This document shows positions 58,341 to 64,000 of a DNA stretch of 64,000 nt, one piece after another. How positions within the stretch are numbered: position 1 is the first letter of the stretch; every line of letters starts with the position of its first letter. Source of the stretch: Streptomyces cavernae (GTDB lineage: Bacteria > Actinomycetota > Actinomycetes > Streptomycetales > Streptomycetaceae); assembly GCF_004023625.1 (NCBI RefSeq), contig NZ_RPDJ01000045.1, forward strand, positions 1 through 64,000. The letters are read 5' to 3'. The notes beneath the pieces are model-generated. The model was given only the letters and a program-made list of their open reading frames with translations. It was not told the DNA's origin and ran no database searches. The position numbers and the translations under genes were made by a program.

Positions 58341-59054
58341 TCACTCCGCGTCGAGGACGTGCCTGAGATAGGCCTGCGGGTCGGCCAGATAGCGGCGCCA
58401 GTGGTCGACCAGGTCAAGATCGTGCCAGGCCGCCCGGCGCACTCCGTGTTCACCGACCTCGACGATGTCCGCGCCCGGCAGCGCGGTCAGCACCGGCGAG
58501 TGGGTGGCACAGATGACCTGGCCGCCGCCCTTCACCACATGGTCGATGTGCCCGATCAGTTCGAGGCAGGAGGAGAACGACAGCGCCGCCTCCGGCTCGT
58601 CCATCACATACAGCCCGGGCTGCAGGAACTTCCCCCGGAACGCGGCGAGGAACCCCTCACCGTGGCTGACCGATTCGGGCGCCAGCCCCTCCCGTTGCAG
58701 CGCGTCCAACGCCGTCTCGGCGCGCAGGAAGAACCCTCTGCGGTCGGACCAGTTGCGGAGCATGCGCCGGCCGCGCGGTGCCGGGTCGAACCTGATCCGC
58801 TCGCCCAGCACCGACTTTTCGCGGTGGCTCGCATAGCGCCAGTCGTGCGAGCCACCCCAGGAGTCCAGCCCGAAGCCCTCCGCGAGGGCCTCGACCAGCG
58901 TCGATTTCCCGGAGCCGTTCTCCCCGACGACGAAGGTCACCGGCGCGGTGAAGCGCAGTCCTCCGCCCAGGAGTTCCCGTACACAAGGCAGGGACCAGGG
59001 CCACCTGCCCTTCTCCGACGGGACAACCGATGCGTACGCACGTTCGATAATCAC
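58341..59054 (-). CDS. AAA/ABC-type ATPase (SMC-like, RecF-type)
   Basis: A 237-residue soluble ATPase: Walker A GENGSGKST after the hydrophobic strand FTAPVTFVV, a middle section with SHGEGF (signature-like Ser-His-Gly-Glu), Walker B LYVMDEPEAALS, and the switch His in CATHSPVL. This is the compact AAA_21/AAA_23 type seen in anti-phage or DNA-handling single-domain ATPases. There is no membrane partner nearby. GTG 59054 follows GGGAG by about 9 bases. It is divergent from a MarR regulator. The biological role is unknown. Confidence 0.83.
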   Translation of the reverse strand: MIIERAYASVVPSEKGRWPWSLPCVRELLGGGLRFTAPVTFVVGENGSGKSTLVEALAEGFGLDSWGGSHDWRYASHREKSVLGERIRFDPAPRGRRMLRNWSDRRGFFLRAETALDALQREGLAPESVSHGEGFLAAFRGKFLQPGLYVMDEPEAALSFSSCLELIGHIDHVVKGGGQVICATHSPVLTALPGADIVEVGEHGVRRAAWHDLDLVDHWRRYLADPQAYLRHVLDAE

Positions 59055-59136
59055 GCGCCGAGTCTCCCACGGCGGCACGCCCGGCCACAGAAGATCCCTT
59101 GCGGATAATCCGGTACGGACCGAATACGCTGGACGC

Positions 59137-59628
59137 GTGACCTCCATGACGCCCAAGCGCACCGAACCGGACCTGTCCTTCCTCCTCGACCACACCAGCC
59201 ATGTGCTGCGCACCCGGATGGCCGCCGCGCTCGCCGAGATCGGGCTGACCACACGGATGCACTGCGTGCTCGTACACGCGCTGGAGGAGGAACGCACACA
59301 GATCCAGCTCGCCGAGATCGGGGACATGGACAAGACCACGATGGTGATCACGGTGGACGCCCTCGAGGAGGCCGGACTCGCCGAGCGCCGTCCGTCGAGC
59401 ACGGACCGGCGGGCCCGGATCATCGCGGTCACCGAGAAAGGTGCCGAGGTCGCCGTACACAGCCAGGAGATCGTCGACCGGGTGCACGAGGAGGCACTGG
59501 GGGCGCTACCGAAGGGCGAGCGGGACACCCTGGTGAAGGCCCTGACGCGACTTGCCGAGGGACACCTGGCGACCCCCGTCGAGGGCCCGACGCCCACGAG
59601 GCGGGCGCGGCAGTCCCGTCTGCGGTAG
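59137..59628 (+). CDS. MarR-family regulator, probable partner of MFS exporter
   Basis: A 163-residue MarR protein: LSFLLDHTSHVLRTRMAAAL (dimer helix), QIQLAEIGDMDKTTMVITVD (HTH), LEEAGLAERRPSSTDRRARI (recognition helix end and wing). No strong ribosome site precedes GTG 59137; a TACGCT six to eleven bases before it could be a -10 box, so leaderless translation is possible, or ATG 59146 is used. The MFS gene 220 bases downstream in the same direction, with a large inverted repeat before it, is its likely target. Confidence 0.82.
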   Translation: MTSMTPKRTEPDLSFLLDHTSHVLRTRMAAALAEIGLTTRMHCVLVHALEEERTQIQLAEIGDMDKTTMVITVDALEEAGLAERRPSSTDRRARIIAVTEKGAEVAVHSQEIVDRVHEEALGALPKGERDTLVKALTRLAEGHLATPVEGPTPTRRARQSRLR

Positions 59629-59809
59629 GCGCCTCCCCAGAAGCGAAGGCCCCCGCCCACGCGGAAGCCCGACGGGATTCGCCTACGGAAGGCCGAGGGG
59701 AAGCACTTGCGGAAGCACACCGGGAGTGTCTGCGGAAGCACGCCGGGAGCATTCGAGCGGACCCGGGAAGCATCCGAAAGAAATCGTCTCTAACAAAACT
59801 ATCTGCTAC

Positions 59810-59846
59810 GGTCTCTCCTGTCGCCCTCCGACCGACAGGAGAGACC
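59810..59846 (+). promoter_or_regulatory. 14-bp inverted repeat that covers the MFS ribosome site
   Basis: GGTCTCTCCTGTCG (59810-59823) and CGACAGGAGAGACC (59833-59846) are perfect partners with a 9-base loop. The right arm contains the AGGAG ribosome site and ends one base before ATG 59848. If transcribed, it hides the ribosome site; a TACGGT (59807-59812) resembling a -10 box overlaps its left edge, so it may instead be a DNA operator. Confidence 0.75.
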
Positions 59847-59847
59847 C

Positions 59848-61302
59848 ATGTCTGCCACATCGAGGCCTTCAACTACCGCTCGTCGGCGGAGAGTTGACGA
59901 ACCCGATCGCCCGCGCTCCCGTCGGCTCGCCCTCGGCGTGATCGCCACCGGTCTGCTGATGAACGTCCTGGACGGCAGCATCGTGACCGTGGCCATGCCC
60001 GCCATCCAGAGCGATCTGGGCTTCTCCCCCGTGGGCCTGAGCTGGGTCGTCAACGCCTACCTCATCGCCTTCGGCGGACTGCTGCTGCTCGCCGGGCGGC
60101 TCGGCGACCTGGTCGGGCGCAAACGCATGTTCCTCATCGGTACCGCCGTGTTCACCGCGGCCTCGCTGCTCGCGGGTGCGGCCGGCTCCCCGGCCGTCCT
60201 GACAGCGGCGCGCTTCCTGCAGGGCCTGGGCAGCGCGATGTCCGCCGCGGTGAGCCTCGGGATCCTGGTCACGCTCTTCACCGAACCGCGTGAACGGGCC
60301 CGCGCCATCGCCGTGTTCAGCTTCACCGGTGCCGCCGGGGCCTCGCTCGGGCAGGTGCTCGGCGGCGTGCTCACCGATGCGCTGAACTGGCACTGGATCT
60401 TCTTCATCAACCTGCCGATCGGCCTCGCGACCCTCGCCCTCGCCGTACCCGCGCTGCCCCGCGACCGCGGGCTCGGCGCTGCCGCCGGGGCGGACGTGGC
60501 CGGCGCACTGCTCGTCACCTCCGGGCTGATGCTGGGGATCTACACAGTCGTCAAGGTCGAGTCCTACGGCTGGAGTTCGGCTCACACCCTCGGCCTCGGC
60601 GCGCTGGCCACGGTGCTGCTCGCCGCGTTCGTGGTGCGCCAGGCCACCACGCGTTCCCCGCTGATGCCGCTGCGGATCCTGCGTTCACGCACCGTCGCGG
60701 GCGCCAATCTCGTCCAGGTCCTCATGGTGGCGGCGCTGTTCTCGTTCCAGGTCCTCGTCGCCCTGTATCTGCAGAACGTGCGCGGATACGGTGCGGCGGA
60801 GACCGGCCTGGCCATGCTCCCGGCGGCGGTGGTCATCGGGGTGGTCTCGCTGGGGGTCTCCGCCCGGCTCATCGCCCGCTTCGGCGAGCGGGCCGTCCTG
60901 CTGACCGGGCTCGCCGTGCTGACCGCGCTCCTCGCGCTGCTCGTCCGCGTACCGGTGCACGCGACGTACGTCACCGACCTGCTTCCCGTGATGCTGCTAG
61001 CCGCGGGCTTCGGTCTCGCCCTCCCCGCCCTCACCGCGCTGGGTATGTCCGGTGCCGGCGAAGCGGACGCCGGGCTCGCCTCGGGGCTCTTCAACACCAC
61101 CCAGCAGATCGGCATGGCGGCGGGAGTCGCGGTCCTGTCCACACTGGCGGCCGCGCGCACCGAGCGGCTGATCGCTGCGGGTCGGCCCCGCCCGGAGGCC
61201 CTGACCTCCGGCTATCATCTGGCCTTCGCGATCGGCACCGCCCTGATGATCGCCGCCTTCGCGGTCGCGCTGACGGTACTCCGCCGTCCCGCACAACCCT
61301 GA
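59848..61302 (+). CDS. MFS multidrug exporter, DHA2 (14-TMS) family
   Basis: A 484-residue drug:H+ antiporter of the EmrB/QacA type with 14 predicted helices. Motifs: LDGSIVTVAMPAIQSDLGFS (D1-like), GRLGDLVGRKRMFLIG (motif A loop), the arginine of RFLQGLGSAM (motif B), and GASLGQVLGGVLTDALNWHW with FFINLPIG (motif C region). It exports small hydrophobic or antibiotic compounds; the substrate is unknown. ATG 59848 lies 8 bases after AGGAG, inside an inverted repeat. The MarR gene upstream is its probable regulator. Confidence 0.9.
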   Translation: MSATSRPSTTARRRRVDEPDRPRSRRLALGVIATGLLMNVLDGSIVTVAMPAIQSDLGFSPVGLSWVVNAYLIAFGGLLLLAGRLGDLVGRKRMFLIGTAVFTAASLLAGAAGSPAVLTAARFLQGLGSAMSAAVSLGILVTLFTEPRERARAIAVFSFTGAAGASLGQVLGGVLTDALNWHWIFFINLPIGLATLALAVPALPRDRGLGAAAGADVAGALLVTSGLMLGIYTVVKVESYGWSSAHTLGLGALATVLLAAFVVRQATTRSPLMPLRILRSRTVAGANLVQVLMVAALFSFQVLVALYLQNVRGYGAAETGLAMLPAAVVIGVVSLGVSARLIARFGERAVLLTGLAVLTALLALLVRVPVHATYVTDLLPVMLLAAGFGLALPALTALGMSGAGEADAGLASGLFNTTQQIGMAAGVAVLSTLAAARTERLIAAGRPRPEALTSGYHLAFAIGTALMIAAFAVALTVLRRPAQP

Positions 61303-61341
61303 GCCGCCGACGGGGGCACCCGTCCCACTCGCCCCTCCCTA

Positions 61342-61509
61342 AGGGGTCCTTGCACTATGCCCGCCCGGGTCACGCGGCCTGGCACCGCTTCCCCAAGCTC
61401 TCGGCTCCGCTCGAGCAGGGGGCACCCCCAACCAGGGCTCTCCGGCGCCTTGCGATGCACGGCACCAGACCACGCGACCTCATCGGACGCTCATAGTGCA
61501 AGGACCCCT
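61342..61509. mobile_element. MITE-like element with perfect 18-bp terminal inverted repeats
   Basis: A 168-base element. AGGGGTCCTTGCACTATG (61342-61359) is the exact reverse complement of CATAGTGCAAGGACCCCT (61492-61509). TAA flanks both ends if the repeat is counted from GGGG, consistent with a short target duplication. Inside, GGTCACGCGGCCTGGCACCG and CGGCACCAGACCACGCGACC can also pair imperfectly, and the centre is a CCCAAGCTCTCGG...GAGCAGGGGG hairpin akin to 1-200. It has no open frame for a transposase. Confidence 0.8.
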
Positions 61510-61555
61510 AAGCGGCAACTCGCCCCTGAACAAGCTCTGTTACGTGTGGGAAACC

Positions 61556-61584
61556 TTGACGTTCCTGATGCCGGATGCCACGAT
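61556..61584 (+). promoter_or_regulatory. Predicted promoter of GH5 gene
   Basis: TTGACG (61556-61561) and CACGAT (61579-61584) with a 17-base spacer; the start would lie near 61591, at the edge of the LacI-type palindrome. Confidence 0.55.
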
Positions 61585-61593
61585 TCCGACCGC

Positions 61594-61609
61594 ATGTTTA
61601 CGTAAACAT
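61594..61609. promoter_or_regulatory. LacI-type operator ATGTTTACGTAAACAT
   Basis: A perfect 16-base palindrome with a central CG and A/T flanks that stands out in this GC-rich DNA. It is placed over the predicted transcription start of the GH5 gene, as expected for a repressor of the LacI/GalR class. Confidence 0.75.
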
Positions 61610-61723
61610 CAGCGGCGTCGAGCCGACTCCACCCCGCCCGGCCCGGCACGTTTCCCGACGGCCCTTCAGCGGCGCGCAGGTTCCGCCATGCGCCGGGTCG
61701 CCATCCTTCGAAAGGGCAAGCTG

Positions 61724-62785
61724 ATGCGCAAGAACCCCGCCAGAAGCCGCTTCACCCCCCGGCTGCGCGCCGCCTTCGTGGCGATGGCGATCGCCACGAC
61801 CAGCGCCACCGCCATGGCCGGCACCCCCGCAAGCGCCGCGCCGAACCCGGGCAACACCCAGCAGTTCAGGGGCGTGAACTGGGCCGACCCCCGTGACAAC
61901 TTCGCCGACGACCCCGTCGTACTGTCGGGCCTGTCGACGTCCGACAGCTATGCCCAGACCTACACGAAGGCGAGCCGGGTGATCTCGGCGTTCCGCGCGA
62001 ACCTCGGCGCCAACACCGTCCGGCTGCCCATCAACCCGTACACGGTCAACGGCTCGTACTGGAAGTCCTACCGCGGGGTCATCGACGCGGCGTCGGACAG
62101 GGGCTTCAAGGTCATCCTCTCCTACTGGGAGGGCACGGGCACCCGCAAGGACGGCTTCATCGACGACCCCGCCACGTACTGGCCCATGTGGAACACCGTG
62201 GTCAAGGCCTACAAGTACGACAAGCGCGTCTACTTCGAGCCCATGAACGAGCCCCACGGCTACACCGACACCGAGTGGGCCGACCTGGCCGCGAAGTGGC
62301 TGGACACCTACCGGTTCGTCCCCCGCAACCGGGTGTTCGTCAGCGGCGCCGGCTACAACGACCACGTCACCTCCGTCTGCGCCGACCCGCGTCTGAAGGG
62401 CACGTACCTGTCCCTGCACCACTACGGGTTCTGGAAGGAGTACGCCACCTACGACCAGTGGGTGGCCGACCTCAAGGAGCGCATCGGTGACTGCGCCGGC
62501 CGGACCGTGGCCGACGAGTTCGGCGCCCACATGACCACCGGTTTCGACTACAACAAGCCGACGCCCGACAACAACTTCATCAACTTCATGCAGGCCGTCA
62601 CCGACACCTTCCGTGAGTACAAGATGGGCTCCGTCTACTGGCCCGGCCTGCGTACCGGCGACACCTACTCGCTGCAGACCCTGACCGGCGACCCCGCCCG
62701 CCCCTGGTTGGCCACCACCAACCAGTCCGGCGCCGACCGGCTCGCCTGGGGCTGGGGACGCGGAAAGCCCGTCCAGAAGCCCTGA
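61724..62785 (+). CDS. Secreted glycoside hydrolase, GH5 (cellulase superfamily)
   Basis: A 353-residue extracellular enzyme. A signal peptide (ARSRFTPRLRAAFVAMAIAT) ends near TPASAAPN. The GH5 barrel shows FRGVNWADP, NTVRLPINPY, VILSYWEGTG, the acid/base E176 in FEPMNEPHG, LHHYGFW, the nucleophile E265 in VADEFGA, and YWPGLRTGD near the end. A cleaved beta-glucan, mannan or related chain is likely, but the subfamily cannot be named. ATG 61724 follows AAAGGG by 7 bases. It is controlled by a promoter overlapping a LacI-type palindrome and ends in a strong terminator. Confidence 0.85.
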   Translation: MRKNPARSRFTPRLRAAFVAMAIATTSATAMAGTPASAAPNPGNTQQFRGVNWADPRDNFADDPVVLSGLSTSDSYAQTYTKASRVISAFRANLGANTVRLPINPYTVNGSYWKSYRGVIDAASDRGFKVILSYWEGTGTRKDGFIDDPATYWPMWNTVVKAYKYDKRVYFEPMNEPHGYTDTEWADLAAKWLDTYRFVPRNRVFVSGAGYNDHVTSVCADPRLKGTYLSLHHYGFWKEYATYDQWVADLKERIGDCAGRTVADEFGAHMTTGFDYNKPTPDNNFINFMQAVTDTFREYKMGSVYWPGLRTGDTYSLQTLTGDPARPWLATTNQSGADRLAWGWGRGKPVQKP

Positions 62786-62793
62786 CGCAGTCC

Positions 62794-62848
62794 CCCTGCG
62801 TGGGCGCGTGGGGCGTCCTCCCGGAAGCGGACGCCCCACGCCGCAGGG
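62794..62848 (+). terminator. Strong two-part hairpin terminator
   Basis: The inner stem GCGTGGGGCGTCC (62806-62818) with GGACGCCCCACGC (62829-62841) has a 10-base loop. An outer stem CCCTGCG (62794-62800) with CGCAGGG (62842-62848) extends it past a five-base bulge. Confidence 0.85.
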
Positions 62849-62929
62849 CATTCCCAGGGACGGGGAGCCGGATCCCCTCTCACGGCACTCTCATGCGAAG
62901 TCGGCGCAGTCCGGCCGCGGGCCCACCAC

Positions 62930-63016
62930 CCTCCGGGCCTTGGGCCTCCGGACCTTGGGCCCCCGGGCCTCGCGCCTCCGGGCCTGGGGCCTCCGGGCCT
63001 GGGGCCTCCGGGCCTC
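62930..63016. repeat. 15-bp-style CCGGGCCTGGGGCCT tandem repeat
   Basis: Five or six variants of CCTCCGGGCCTGGGG follow one another (62930-63016), the last two exact copies. It lies in the 537-base stretch before bacterioferritin, where several overlapping open frames exist but none looks like a protein; I regard 62850-63322 as non-coding. Confidence 0.7.
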
Positions 63017-63322
63017 AGCCCGCGTCCTCGATACCGGGGACCTCGGCCGCGGCGCCGCCACCGGCCCGGACCGCGGCGGCCGTGACGCGACGGCGAGGCC
63101 GACCGCTCCGGCCGGCACGAGCGGCAGCCGGGGCAGCCGGACCGACCGCCCGACCCGGGTTATCGTCGAAGAAGCGGGCGCCATCGACAGCGTGCCGGCG
63201 GCATCGGACGGTCGGCCACCCGCCAGGAGGACTGCTCACGGCAGGCGTGCGCCCGCCCGGGGCGGTCGTCGGTCGTGGTGGACGCATGGCGCCGGCCGGT
63301 TTCTCGGGAAGGACGACCTGCC

Positions 63323-63802
63323 ATGCAGAACGACCCCGAGGTTCTCGAATTCCTCAATGAGCAGCTGACCGCGGAGCTGACCGCGATCAATCAGTACTTC
63401 CTGCATTCCAAGATGCAGGAGAGCTTCGGTTGGACGAAGCTCGCGAAGAACACACGCCACGAGTCGTTCGAAGAGATGAACCACGCGGAGATGCTCACCG
63501 ACCGCATCCTGCTCCTCGACGGCCTGCCCAACTACCAGCGCCTCTTCCACGTACGGGTGGGGCAGACCGTCACCGAGATGTTCCGGGCGGACCGCGAGGT
63601 CGAGGTGGAGGCGATCGACCGCCTCAGGCGCGGCATCGAGGTCATGCGCTCGAAGGGCGACATCACCTCGGCGAACATCTTCGAGTCGATCCTCGCCGAC
63701 GAGGAACACCACATCGACTACCTCGACACCCAGCTCGCACTGGTCGAGAAGCTGGGCGAACCGCTCTACCTGGCCCAGCTTCTCGAGCAGCCGGAGAGCT
63801 GA
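63323..63802 (+). CDS. bfr: Bacterioferritin
   Basis: A 159-residue heme-containing ferritin that oxidises and stores iron in a 24-subunit shell. The complete ferroxidase set is present: E18, E51, H54, E94, E127 and H130; the heme axial ligand is M52 (in EEMNHAEML). The length is standard. ATG 63323 is preceded by GGGAAGGA about 10 bases upstream. No bacterioferritin-associated ferredoxin gene is visible next to it. An iron-box-like site 135 bases beyond the stop belongs to the next gene, off the window edge. Confidence 0.96.
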   Translation: MQNDPEVLEFLNEQLTAELTAINQYFLHSKMQESFGWTKLAKNTRHESFEEMNHAEMLTDRILLLDGLPNYQRLFHVRVGQTVTEMFRADREVEVEAIDRLRRGIEVMRSKGDITSANIFESILADEEHHIDYLDTQLALVEKLGEPLYLAQLLEQPES

Positions 63803-63936
63803 CCTCGGAGCGATCACAGAGTTCCCAAGGTGGCCCGCAGGCACGCCTGTCCTGGCTGACCCGCAGGTGCACGCCAGGTGACCGGAAGCACGCCCCTCAC
63901 TCCCGCCGCACGCAAAAGTGACATATGCGCCATATA

Positions 63937-63955
63937 TGAGGTTAGGCTGACTTAA
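63937..63955 (+). promoter_or_regulatory. Iron-box-like DtxR/DmdR site
   Basis: TGAGGTTAGGCTGACTTAA matches 16 of 19 positions of the iron box TTAGGTTAGGCTCACCTAA recalled for Streptomyces DmdR1. A TTAGCCT follows 8 bases later. The controlled gene, probably siderophore-related, starts beyond base 64000. Confidence 0.65.
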
Positions 63956-64000
63956 TGAAGCTTAGCCTGCCCTCACCAAGGCGCGGTGCGCCCGCCGACA

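Noticed and set aside
62891..63184. 97-codon minus-strand frame divergent from bfr
   Set aside because: Its C-terminal half is only the translation of the 15-base tandem repeat (RRPQA units) and it has no family features; I looked for a bacterioferritin-associated ferredoxin and found no cysteine motif.

Overview
The window reads as a chromosomal segment of a Streptomyces or a very close relative. Support: very high G+C with GC-biased third codon positions, frequent GTG starts, four-base ATGA/GTGA gene overlaps, and Streptomyces-type families (SCO2400-like zinc-ribbon protein, AfsR/SARP-type regulator, HGxxPAAW protein, MatB, Mbl). Many hairpin terminators lack a T-tract, as is usual in this genus. 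I see no rRNA, no convincing tRNA, no CRISPR array and no complete insertion sequence. All calls come from reading the sequence; no database search was possible.

0.4-16.7 kb is mainly sugar uptake and oxidative catabolism: a GalD-like sugar-acid dehydratase, a zinc dehydrogenase, an uncharacterised U32-like protein, a three-gene monosaccharide ABC transporter, galM, a GH51 arabinofuranosidase, an SMP-30 lactonase and an IclR regulator. The dehydratase promoter and the iclR promoter, 14.6 kb apart, share the motif GAAATyTCGAAC just downstream of their predicted start points, which suggests one regulon. A 546-residue aminotransferase with a Met/Gln/Gly-rich tail and a decayed ricin-B lectin lie within this block.

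17-20.5 kb holds an L,D-transpeptidase lipoprotein, a 20-bp minisatellite, a hypothetical gene, a PucR regulator and a 53-residue membrane protein translationally coupled to it. 20.8-33.4 kb is the most striking part: a DUF3068 protein followed by an eight-gene, largely overlapping operon with a GT4 glycosyltransferase, three SAM methyltransferases, a 1,581-residue AftD/DUF3367-like arabinofuranosyltransferase, an NRPS-condensation-like acyltransferase, a DMT-like membrane protein and a Trm112-like protein. This looks like a pathway for a modified cell-envelope glycan in an organism that is not expected to make mycobacterial arabinogalactan.

34-45.6 kb: an ATP-grasp enzyme, a FAD monooxygenase with a divergent GntR-TetR double-HTH regulator, a MerR-PP2C fusion, and a malonate module (GntR regulator, MatC-like carrier, MatB, and a fused AccD-AccA-like carboxyltransferase where a decarboxylase might be expected), then mbl, whose nucleotide-binding motifs are degenerate. 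45.6-64 kb: an SDR, a second FkbM methyltransferase, a secreted EEP-fold hydrolase, a large AfsR-like regulator, a DUF4394 protein, an M20 amidohydrolase, a basic-amino-acid decarboxylase, a coiled-coil protein, two MarR regulators, an AAA-type ATPase, an MFS exporter, a 168-bp MITE-like element, a secreted GH5 enzyme under a LacI-type palindrome, and bacterioferritin, with an iron-box-like site at the right edge.
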